From: Alteromonas pelagimontana
Lineage (GTDB): Bacteria > Pseudomonadota > Gammaproteobacteria > Enterobacterales > Alteromonadaceae
NCBI RefSeq assembly: GCF_002499975.2
Contig: NZ_CP052766.1
Location: 2,170,001 to 2,234,000, forward strand
Length of the DNA: 64,000 nucleotides
Direction: 5' to 3'
The notes below the pieces were generated by a model. That model searched no databases, had not been told where the DNA came from, and saw only the letters and a list, made by a program, of their open reading frames with translations. Below, piece after piece: positions 54,192 through 62,141 of this stretch; positions within the stretch are counted from its first letter, which is position 1; each line of letters starts with the position of its first letter. The translations under genes and the position numbers were made by a program.

Positions 54192-54816
54192 GTTCGCCTA
54201 AGTAGCGCCGGCCCGAGCGATATTTACTGTCCCGATAAATTCTGCCGTTATATTCGGTTACCCGGTGGGGTGGGAAAAAGATATCAATCGGCACAAAATC
54301 ATTGGTGGCAGCGACAAGTTCATCGTCCAGCAAATCTACCATGCGTAAGCTGATAGTGGCGCCGTTTTCCTGATAGCTGATGGTGCCGGATAAAAAATAA
54401 TCCAGTTGCTTTGACTGCCCTAGATGTTTTAATTCCCGGCTTAACATTTGATCTTCTGTCGAATGAATTATCACATTTGCAGAACGCTTATAATCTACCA
54501 CTCTCAATCCGCGATTTTGCAGCGCGACCATCAGCGAATCCTGTAATTTCAGCCCCAAAAAAGTTAATGGATGGTGGCGATTCTCTTCTAATCGTAAGGT
54601 GTCTATTTGCCCAATGGTCCCTACGGCAATGCGGCCTTTATGAATAGGGCGAGAGCTACTGTGAACCAGGCTATCTGCAATATCTTCTACAACATGCAAA
54701 AGTTCTGCGTCGGGAGGGGGAAGTTCTTGCGCATGGGATTGCTTCTGTGAATTAGCGCTACAGCCCGCCAACAATATTCCGAGGCTGAGCATAATAATTT
54801 GGATAAAGCGAAGCAT
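54181..54816 (-). CDS. FlgO-domain lipoprotein 2
   Basis: 211 residues with lipobox LGILLAGC. The domain is recognisable (GRIAVGTIGQIDTLRL..., LQDSLMVALQNRGLRVVDYKRSANVIIHSTEDQMLSRELKHL, LDYFLSGTISYQENGATISLRMVDLLDDELVAA). The C-terminal tail is basic and tyrosine-rich. It is divergent from the sensor kinase with 130 bp between starts, suggesting shared control. Confidence 0.82.
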   Translation of the reverse strand: MLRFIQIIMLSLGILLAGCSANSQKQSHAQELPPPDAELLHVVEDIADSLVHSSSRPIHKGRIAVGTIGQIDTLRLEENRHHPLTFLGLKLQDSLMVALQNRGLRVVDYKRSANVIIHSTEDQMLSRELKHLGQSKQLDYFLSGTISYQENGATISLRMVDLLDDELVAATNDFVPIDIFFPPHRVTEYNGRIYRDSKYRSGRRYLGEHEQ

Positions 54817-54947
54817 CCATATCTCAGTTTTTGCGTGTTAGCGATGTTGTACCGTCTTAAGTGACGCAAGGCTATTAGAAAATCACGCAATTACCCTAAG
54901 AATAATTCCTAAAAAGCGATACGCAAAGTGATCAGTGCCTGATTCTA

Positions 54948-56633
54948 ATGCACAATAACCGGTTCCAGAAAAAGGAAGTTAAGGATCTTGCTGTGGCTTA
55001 TGATGGCCGAGTGCAAACAATCGCTATCAATCTCTTAAAGCATCTGTTTCTGCTGGTTATCAGTGGGTTGGGTTACGCTGCGCTGTTTACCTTTTCAATG
55101 CACTGGTATCTGTACGATGAGATCAGCACCTGGTATATGCCGTCAGGCTGGGTACTGGCTTTATTGCTGCTGGTTCGCTACCGGTATTGGATTACAGTAA
55201 TGTTGGGCGTACCGCTGGCGTATTTTCTTATAAAAATTCTGGTTTATCAGCAGACGGTACCTTTAGCGTTAAGCGGTGTCATGAATGACTTACGCATTTA
55301 TGGCCTTTATTATCTGCTGCCGCTGTTTATCGTTCATTACTTTACCAAACCTTGGCACAAGCGCGGTTTTATAGATAACCCTAAAGGCATACTGGCGTTT
55401 TTTGCGCTAATTCTGGTGAATCAAACTGCTAATGTATTGCAAGTAGGGGAATGGCTGTTAGGGATTACCGAGCGGGTGGATGAGTTTGAAGTACGAATGA
55501 CACATTTTTTGGGAGGCGCTACAGGTATTTTACTAATTACGCCGTTAATGCTTACCTTGGCGCATGGGTGGAATAGCCGACGACAGCTGGATTGGGAGAC
55601 GCTATCGGAAGGCACATCGGTGTGGATTATGGCGTCAGCTTGTACCATGGTAATTTATTATTTTTACCCTGAAACCCTGTACATGCTTCGAGCGTTAGCG
55701 TTTTTAGCCATTATCTGTATGGCTTATCGATATGGTTGGGCGGGTTCTTTAATTATGACTTGCACAATCAATTACTTTTTAGCCTTTACCGTTTATGGTG
55801 AATCTGCGACTGAGCATCTGAAAGATACCCAATTTTATGTATTTGTGTATGGCATGGGCGGGCTACTGCTTGGAGCAGTGGTTAGTCAGCAGCAGCGCCT
55901 GAATGTTCAGCTTAAACAAAAAAATAGTGAATTAAATCAAATAGTGGATCGCAACCGTTTGCTGGCAAATAAAGTGGTAAATGTACAGGAGCAGGAGCGT
56001 AAAACGCTGTCGCAGGAATTGCATGATGAAGTGGGGCAGAACCTTACCGCTTTGCAAAGTGAACTGAAAGTACTGGAGTATCAGTTTCCGCAAATTCGTG
56101 AATCTTCCACCTTGAAGCTGGTGAGGGACGCCACCGCACAGATTTATCAATCGGTATATCATCTGCTGCATTGGCTACGCCCGCGGGTACTGGATGAGTT
56201 TGGTCTGCAGAAGACGCTCAGCGGCAAGTACTTTAGTCAGCGCCTGCAGACGCACGGAATCAGCTACCATAGCACCCTTAGCGGTGAACTGGATTCTCTG
56301 CCTGAAAACATCAGCATTGCCATTTTTCGTATAGTGCAAGAAGGCGTAAGCAATTGCATTAAACATAGTAAAGCAGACCGCTTCAGCCTTGAGGTGAAGG
56401 TGAAAGACGAACATGTGCATCTGACTTTGCAAGACAACGGCCACGGCTTTATACCGCAATCAAAAAATACCCATCATGAAATTGGCGGCTTCGGTTTGGA
56501 AGGTATTAAAGATCGCGTAGCCGCATTAAATGGCGAAATTAAAATTAAGGGGAGGCAATCATTTATTCTCACTCTTCGTATCCCGTTAGCTCAACAGGAA
56601 TTAACAGCGCATGATAAATATTGCACTTATTGA
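54948..56633 (+). CDS. MASE1-type sensor histidine kinase (UhpB/NarX-like)
   Basis: 561 residues. The N-terminal 300 contain about eight membrane segments of the MASE1 type. A short coiled coil leads to the HisKA_3 dimerisation region with the phospho-accepting histidine 359 in SQELHDEVGQNLTALQSEL. The ATPase part has NCIKHSK (N box), LQDNGHGF (G1) and GGFGLEGIKDR (G2). It presumably phosphorylates the LuxR-type regulator whose gene overlaps its end by 23 bp. Confidence 0.9.
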   Translation: MHNNRFQKKEVKDLAVAYDGRVQTIAINLLKHLFLLVISGLGYAALFTFSMHWYLYDEISTWYMPSGWVLALLLLVRYRYWITVMLGVPLAYFLIKILVYQQTVPLALSGVMNDLRIYGLYYLLPLFIVHYFTKPWHKRGFIDNPKGILAFFALILVNQTANVLQVGEWLLGITERVDEFEVRMTHFLGGATGILLITPLMLTLAHGWNSRRQLDWETLSEGTSVWIMASACTMVIYYFYPETLYMLRALAFLAIICMAYRYGWAGSLIMTCTINYFLAFTVYGESATEHLKDTQFYVFVYGMGGLLLGAVVSQQQRLNVQLKQKNSELNQIVDRNRLLANKVVNVQEQERKTLSQELHDEVGQNLTALQSELKVLEYQFPQIRESSTLKLVRDATAQIYQSVYHLLHWLRPRVLDEFGLQKTLSGKYFSQRLQTHGISYHSTLSGELDSLPENISIAIFRIVQEGVSNCIKHSKADRFSLEVKVKDEHVHLTLQDNGHGFIPQSKNTHHEIGGFGLEGIKDRVAALNGEIKIKGRQSFILTLRIPLAQQELTAHDKYCTY

Positions 56634-57252
56634 TGATCATCTTCTGGTACGGGAAAGCTTTGCTCATCTGCTTAGTACGCAACCGAACTGGCAAGTGGTG
56701 GCGCAATGGGGGGGCTACGCTGAGGTCGAGAATTATTGTGGCGACACGGATTTTGATATCGCGTTAGTGGATATCTCTTTGCCTGATCGCAACGGTTTGG
56801 ACGTAGCACAACTTATTAAAAAAACCTGCTCTCACAGTAAAATTATAATGGTAAGTATGTATGAGCAGTATCACTATATTACGCAAGCTATTGGTATTGG
56901 TGCCATGGGTTACGTATCAAAAAGAGCGGCGGCGGATGAAATTATTGAAGCTGTTAAAGCCGTGAGCAAGGGCGAAGTGTATCTTACGCGGGAAATTCTG
57001 CAGGTATTACACTTTAATAGTGGCGGCAACGATGCCCGTATCGCCAGCTTGACTACCAGAGAACTGGAAATATTCATTCTGTTGGCAAAAGGGCATAACC
57101 CAAAGAAGGTCGCACAATTGACCGACACCATGCCAAAAACCATTCTTACCCACCGCGCCAATATTTATCGTAAGCTTAATGCTGCCAGCCCTTTCGATTT
57201 GCTGCGAATCGGCTTGCAAAGCGGCACTATCAGCTTCGAAGAGTTTTTGTAG
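56611..57252 (+). CDS. LuxR/NarL-type response regulator
   Basis: 213 residues. The receiver domain has acidic D8-D9, phospho-acceptor D54 in LVDISLPDRNG and the conserved lysine in GYVSKRA. The C-terminal LuxR HTH is LTTRELEIFILLAKGHNPKKVAQLTDTMPKTILTHRANIYRKL. It overlaps the kinase gene and is transcribed toward the small lipoprotein genes, which are probable targets along with the divergent FlgO-like pair. Confidence 0.92.
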   Translation: MINIALIDDHLLVRESFAHLLSTQPNWQVVAQWGGYAEVENYCGDTDFDIALVDISLPDRNGLDVAQLIKKTCSHSKIIMVSMYEQYHYITQAIGIGAMGYVSKRAAADEIIEAVKAVSKGEVYLTREILQVLHFNSGGNDARIASLTTRELEIFILLAKGHNPKKVAQLTDTMPKTILTHRANIYRKLNAASPFDLLRIGLQSGTISFEEFL

Positions 57253-57368
57253 TATAAGAAAAATTCCTAGAGATAATCAGTCATTTCCTTATTCATTCCT
57301 CGCCTCTCCGGCAGATAAAGATGCGTGACATAAAACCAAACAATTGAATCGAACAAGCAGAGGAATCG

Positions 57369-57596
57369 ATGAAAAAATTACTGGGGCTATTTGGCTCGGC
57401 GGGGCTACTGCTGATGGCCGGATGCGCTCACCATCCGCATCAATACCATCAATCTGGGCACCATAACCGTACGGGTCATTACAACCAGGTGCGCCATCAC
57501 CAGCACGACCATACACATAGTTACCATTGCGAGCACGAACACGCTCATAGCCAATCAGGTTATTTAGTACCGAACACCCGCAACATACAGCATTGA
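57369..57596 (+). CDS. Tiny His-rich lipoprotein
   Basis: 75 residues: signal peptide with lipobox LLMAGC, then a mature part in which about a third of residues are histidine (HHPHQYHQSGHH, HHQHDHTHSYHCEHEHAH). AGAGGA precedes the ATG. It probably binds zinc, nickel or copper at the membrane surface. Its TGA lies 12 bases before the next gene's GTG start. No family recognised. Confidence 0.7.
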   Translation: MKKLLGLFGSAGLLLMAGCAHHPHQYHQSGHHNRTGHYNQVRHHQHDHTHSYHCEHEHAHSQSGYLVPNTRNIQH

Positions 57597-57607
57597 AGGA
57601 AGGAAAA

Positions 57608-58261
57608 GTGAAAAGTTTTATTTTAATTACAGGAATGATTACGACGATGCTATTAGCGGGATGCGCGCATCATCATGACCCTCATTTTTATAATCAATCA
57701 GGTAATATCCAACGTTATAATCAGCCAAATATTGTGCCACTTGCAGGCTGGAGCCCGCCAGCGCACAGCTACCGGCCACTACACACGCATAAGCTGCTAA
57801 GCGATTATGCTGAACAGATGACCATGAAGCTGGTGGAAAATTTACGCTATGTTACTGTTAGTACCCCCGTCGCAGTCGCTTCCTTTGTTGAGCTTGACAG
57901 CGGCTTGGATAAAACCAATATTCTTGGCAACCAATTAGCTGAAAGTTTTATTACCGAGCTACAAGAGTTTGGTATTGCCGTAGTAGATTACAAAACTACC
58001 GGTAAGATTCTTGTGAATCCAAATGGTGATTTTGCGTTTAGCCGCAACTTGTCAGAGCTAAGCCTACATCCGACTGTACAGTATGTATTGTCGGGAACTA
58101 TGACCTATAACGATCGCGGCGTGATCTTAAATATTCGTATGGTGGATTTGAATAGCAAAGTTGTGGTTGCCTCCAGTAAAGGCTTTATTCCTCATTTTGT
58201 AGTTGAGTCATTGCACCCACAAAGTGCCCGAAACGCTCTGGTGTTGGACAGCACCGACTGA
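57608..58261 (+). CDS. FlgO-domain lipoprotein 3 with His-rich N-terminus
   Basis: 217 residues from GTG 57608, preceded by AAGGAAGG; this start gives a clean signal peptide and lipobox MLLAGC. The frame's upstream TTG at 57593 is less likely. A His/Tyr-rich linker (HHHDPHFYNQ) resembles the preceding small protein, then a FlgO domain: VAVASFVELDSGLDKTNILGNQLAESFITELQEFGIAVVDYK, VLSGTMTYNDRGVILNIRMVDLNSKVVVASS. It is the third such protein within 5 kb. Confidence 0.82.
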   Translation: MKSFILITGMITTMLLAGCAHHHDPHFYNQSGNIQRYNQPNIVPLAGWSPPAHSYRPLHTHKLLSDYAEQMTMKLVENLRYVTVSTPVAVASFVELDSGLDKTNILGNQLAESFITELQEFGIAVVDYKTTGKILVNPNGDFAFSRNLSELSLHPTVQYVLSGTMTYNDRGVILNIRMVDLNSKVVVASSKGFIPHFVVESLHPQSARNALVLDSTD

Positions 58262-58268
58262 GTATTGA

Positions 58269-58300
58269 ACCTATGACCGCAATGCTTTTCGGCCATAGGT
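58269..58300. terminator. Hairpin between convergent genes
   Basis: ACCTATGACCG (58269-58279) pairs with CGGCCATAGGT (58290-58300), 10 of 11 positions, just after the third FlgO-like gene. It may terminate transcription; the following T-tract is weak. Confidence 0.45.
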
Positions 58301-58363
58301 CTTATGATCTTAATTTAAAGGCGCTGATCTTTTGGGCAGTGCCTGTTTCAGGTTCCGTCTGTC

Positions 58364-60496
58364 TTAAAACCCATATTTAACGCTAAGTTTTGCTGTCAGA
58401 GGGCTACCAGGTTGGGTCCATAAGGCGGAGTAAGAGTTGGAGTAGTATTCTTTATCCAAAAGATTGTCGATAGCTGCACTGATTTCCCACTTTTCCGTCA
58501 AATTTATTCCCCCGAACAACCGCACGGTAGTATAACTTGGCAAAATGTAATCTGGGGCAATGGTGTCACCTAATCGGTCTCCCACATAGGTGATGCTTGC
58601 GCCGATTTGAGCGTCATTACCTGCAACATCCAGATAATGAATGGCAGTAAGATTGATTTTATTTTTGGGGACATTAATCAATCGGCTTCCCGCCGGTATC
58701 TCAACGCCCCAGTCAATATTAGTCATATCGTTTGAAGTTTCGGCATTGACGTAAGCATAAGCCAGTGTCAGCGAAGTATTGGCGCTTATGTAAGCGCTGA
58801 GGTCAAGTTCCACCCCCTGACTTTCTGCCTCACCTAACGCTGCCGTATAGCCTAAATTAACCGGGTCAGTGGTGAGAACGTTGGTTTTTTGGGCGTGAAA
58901 TAAAGCAAGGGTACCGTTTAGGCTCTCATCTGTGTTATTGAATTTTACGCCGGTTTCGTAAGATTGGCTTTCCTCGGGCGCGAAAGCATTACCGTTAATG
59001 TCAGTGCCAGAATTGGGTCTGAAGCCTTCTGAATAGTTTGCATAAATTGTATAGAATGAAGAAGCTTCGTAAACCACACCTATGCGCGGACTGATGGCAG
59101 TTTGCGACTGCAGGGTTTCTGAACCGGCAAGAAAATTAAAATAATCTTTCTCATAATCGTCAAACCGCAGACCGCCTGCTATTTTCCAGCGTTCTGAAAT
59201 ATCAACTTGATCCTGAATATATATGCCGTAGGCATTTTGCTCCTCGCGCTGGTCCCAAAGCGGGGCGGTGTCCGGCGGCTCCTGCCCGTACTGCGGATGG
59301 TGTAAATCAACAGAATAGGTGGCATCCCCAACACCAGCGTTGGTGCGCCAGCGCTGTTGAATCTGATCAAGCTGATAATCGTAGGCATCGCCACCTATTA
59401 AAATATGATGTGCCATTCCTGCAGCTTCAACAGTGCCACTAATTTCCAGTCGTGCAGAAAGATCGGTAGCATCATAATCGCGATAACGACGCTGTCGCGA
59501 GAGCGTTTTGCCATCAACATAAAGCAGTTGCCGACTATCCGACAACTCCACTTCTGTCGAATAACCTTCAAAGGAAGAGTCGCGATAACTCAGCCCAACC
59601 TGTAGGTTCCAAATAGCATTCAAACGATGTTGTAAGGTTAATTGATGTCCAGTGCCCTTAATTTCCATAGGGTCATCATTAGGTTCGCCGTAAAAGTTTT
59701 TGATAGATACCGCATCGGCGTTATCCTCAAGCACCACAATACCACGGTCAAAAGGCGCTTCCTGATCCAATAGTTCAAGCTCGTATAGCACGCTGGTGTC
59801 AGTGTTTATGCGATACAGCAGAGACGGTGTTAGCGACAGTTTTTTACTGGTCACGGTATCGCGAAAACTTCCCGCGTCTTCGTAAGCGCCGTTTACACGA
59901 AAGGCGACGTCGGCATTAATGGCGTTAGTGTAATCTCCCTCCAGACGATAAACATCATAGCTGCCAGCTGAGGCTTGAAGGTAGCCTTCCTCAATAAACT
60001 GAGGCTTTTTGGTGATGATGTTAATGGTTCCACCGGGTTCACTGCGGCCGTAAAGTGCAGAACCTGGACCTTTTAGTACTTCTATTTCCTGAATATTGGA
60101 AGTATCCCGGCGGCCACTATAGCCTCTGCCAGCGCTAAAGCCATTTACCAGATAACCCGAAGGCAGGTTGTCGTCGCCGGCAAAACCGCGAATTGCAAAG
60201 CTGTCCCAAAGACCGCCAAAGCTGTTTTGGCGCGCGACACCGCTGGTAAAATCTAATGCGTTTTGCAAGTCATCAATACCCGCAGCACTTAGTAATTCTC
60301 CAGATACCACATCAATCGACTGCGGCATTGATTTAAGCGGTACATCCCCCCGGTAAGGCTGACGTTGCTGTACCACTTCAATTTGTTCAATATCCGTGAC
60401 GGGTGCTTTCTGCTCCTGAGCGTAGCCACTTGCCGTTAACGCAATAGAAATTGCGGTAGCCAGTGCGGATGAGGCAAAGAAACGGTGGGTTTTCAT
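58364..60496 (-). CDS. TonB-dependent siderophore receptor
   Basis: 710 residues with a signal peptide (ending SGYAQE). The plug domain begins TDIEQIEVV and shows KSMPQSIDVVSGELL, ALDFTSGVARQNSFGG, FAIRGFAGDD and EIEVLKGPGSALYGRSEPGGTINIITKKP, the pattern of ferric-siderophore receptors such as FhuE/FpvA. The barrel ends in the aromatic YGF. No siderophore synthesis or ABC genes are in view. Confidence 0.92.
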   Translation of the reverse strand: MKTHRFFASSALATAISIALTASGYAQEQKAPVTDIEQIEVVQQRQPYRGDVPLKSMPQSIDVVSGELLSAAGIDDLQNALDFTSGVARQNSFGGLWDSFAIRGFAGDDNLPSGYLVNGFSAGRGYSGRRDTSNIQEIEVLKGPGSALYGRSEPGGTINIITKKPQFIEEGYLQASAGSYDVYRLEGDYTNAINADVAFRVNGAYEDAGSFRDTVTSKKLSLTPSLLYRINTDTSVLYELELLDQEAPFDRGIVVLEDNADAVSIKNFYGEPNDDPMEIKGTGHQLTLQHRLNAIWNLQVGLSYRDSSFEGYSTEVELSDSRQLLYVDGKTLSRQRRYRDYDATDLSARLEISGTVEAAGMAHHILIGGDAYDYQLDQIQQRWRTNAGVGDATYSVDLHHPQYGQEPPDTAPLWDQREEQNAYGIYIQDQVDISERWKIAGGLRFDDYEKDYFNFLAGSETLQSQTAISPRIGVVYEASSFYTIYANYSEGFRPNSGTDINGNAFAPEESQSYETGVKFNNTDESLNGTLALFHAQKTNVLTTDPVNLGYTAALGEAESQGVELDLSAYISANTSLTLAYAYVNAETSNDMTNIDWGVEIPAGSRLINVPKNKINLTAIHYLDVAGNDAQIGASITYVGDRLGDTIAPDYILPSYTTVRLFGGINLTEKWEISAAIDNLLDKEYYSNSYSALWTQPGSPLTAKLSVKYGF

Positions 60497-60688
60497 GCTG
60501 TGAAATTCTCCATAAATTCTTTATTCCATGGCATAAGAAATGTCATCTGGCAGTAGAATTTTTTATAAGTTATTTGTTACGGCATTGTGTTTAGATATCA
60601 CTCGCCGCTGGGATCAGAATTAATAATTGCGCTAAGAAAAACGCTTCTTTGGCAGCAAATACGCTGCAAAATTAAAATAATCCAAAAA

Positions 60689-60711
60689 TGGCCGCCTTTA
60701 ACGGGCGGCCA
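60689..60711 (-). terminator. Rho-independent terminator for the zinc-protein operon
   Basis: TGGCCGCC (60689-60696) pairs with GGCGGCCA (60704-60711). Read on the minus strand the hairpin is followed by ATTTTTGG. It lies 20 bp past the AztD-like stop. Confidence 0.7.
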
Positions 60712-60730
60712 AAAGTAAAAACGTCAGTAA

Positions 60731-62107
60731 TTAATGTGCGTGCTCTGTTTCAGGTATACCCATCCAGGCAATTCCAGCAGGCGCAAAGTCTAATGGAATA
60801 TCACTAACGGTTTCCGAAGACTCAAGATCAATAGCAAGAACATGTTGAGCAATTGGATCAGCAACATAGACTATATTCGAGCTATAAGAAATTGCCATGC
60901 TAAAAGATTGCCCTTCTGGCATGGTTGCAACATCTTCTTCTGAAATATTAATACGTTTATCAAATTCCCAATGGCTGTGCCCGTCATGGTCGTGTGGAGT
61001 AAGCACAGTGAGAAAGCCCTGATTATCTAATATGAGAAAGTGGTCACCGTCAGCTGAGTAGCTGTAGGAAATCGCCTGAGCATCGGTGGCAGGTTCCCAG
61101 TCTACCATTTCCATGTCGTTTTCTACCGGATTAATGTTAACCAGTATTGCCGCACCACCAGAATGTTGTGATGCCACGCCGAAAAAGGAATCGCTGTCTT
61201 CGTGGGCGAAAATGGAGCCAACTCGCAGACCGCCTAAACTTTCGACATTTGGAATTTTTACCGCGTGATATTCGGTATCGTGCTGGTGGGCGACCATGAT
61301 GCCGTCACTGCAACCAAATGCATTATAATCCACATTCTGCGCCGCACCATGTAAGTCCGGGCAGTCGACCTCAAGCACTTGTTCTTGTTCGTATTCACCG
61401 TCGTGCCAGTGGAATACACCAATTTGATCCGGCAGTACTTTATTGGCTGACGTATTTAACGCATCGTCGCGGCGAATGGTAGCCAGCAGGTGTTCGCCAC
61501 GAGGTTCCGCCACACCATGCATGTTTATATTGTAAGGAAGGGTTGGCAAGTCGGCAGTTTCACTACTGATATCGGTGTCGTTTACTACCTGAACGGAAGC
61601 CGTCGTGCCTGCTTCGGCGTCTCCGTCATAAAACACTGCCATTTTTCCATCATGCGTTACCACATGGGTAGGGCGACTGCCACTAAGCGCGTAGTCGCTC
61701 ATTACCGGTGCTTGTTCATAATCATGCAAGTGATCAACATGATCTTCGCGCCACAACCCACCGTCAATAAAACCAACGTGGTCTTGAGTTCGGGTGGTAA
61801 ATACGGCATAGCGGTAACCGGCTGACGAGGAAACTGCACTGGATTCATGGGTCAATGGGAAGGTATCAAGTAAGCTGTTATCGTCCAAATCGTAAATCAC
61901 GGCTTCATTACTTTCTGCGGAGGTGACGGCAAGTCTTCCTAAACTATCAATAAGACCATCATCGTGATTATGGTCATCGTCGTGATCATCACCAGGCACT
62001 TCAATGGGGTCTTGTTCAACAATGGTAGTTTCTGCATCGCCGCAACCCGTTAAAAGTAAAGTGCCAATTGCTGCGGCAAGCCAGTTAAGCTGAAAAGTTT
62101 TTGTCAT
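60731..62107 (-). CDS. AztD-like zinc metallochaperone, lipoprotein
   Basis: About 458 residues from ATG 62107 (MTKTFQLNWLAAAIG), with lipobox LLTGC. A flexible Asp/His-rich stretch follows (DDHDDDHNHDDG), then a beta-propeller-like body with scattered histidine patches (GGLWREDHVDHLHDYE, PHDHDGHSHWEF) and a His-rich end (PETEHAH). AztD proteins are periplasmic zinc chaperones of this fold. The gene follows the ZnuD-like receptor by about 34 bp. Zur control is likely but I found no certain Zur box. Confidence 0.65.
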   Translation of the reverse strand: MTKTFQLNWLAAAIGTLLLTGCGDAETTIVEQDPIEVPGDDHDDDHNHDDGLIDSLGRLAVTSAESNEAVIYDLDDNSLLDTFPLTHESSAVSSSAGYRYAVFTTRTQDHVGFIDGGLWREDHVDHLHDYEQAPVMSDYALSGSRPTHVVTHDGKMAVFYDGDAEAGTTASVQVVNDTDISSETADLPTLPYNINMHGVAEPRGEHLLATIRRDDALNTSANKVLPDQIGVFHWHDGEYEQEQVLEVDCPDLHGAAQNVDYNAFGCSDGIMVAHQHDTEYHAVKIPNVESLGGLRVGSIFAHEDSDSFFGVASQHSGGAAILVNINPVENDMEMVDWEPATDAQAISYSYSADGDHFLILDNQGFLTVLTPHDHDGHSHWEFDKRINISEEDVATMPEGQSFSMAISYSSNIVYVADPIAQHVLAIDLESSETVSDIPLDFAPAGIAWMGIPETEHAH

Positions 62108-62141
62108 AGCAGTATTCCTTGTTGATGAGTATGGGGTGTAA

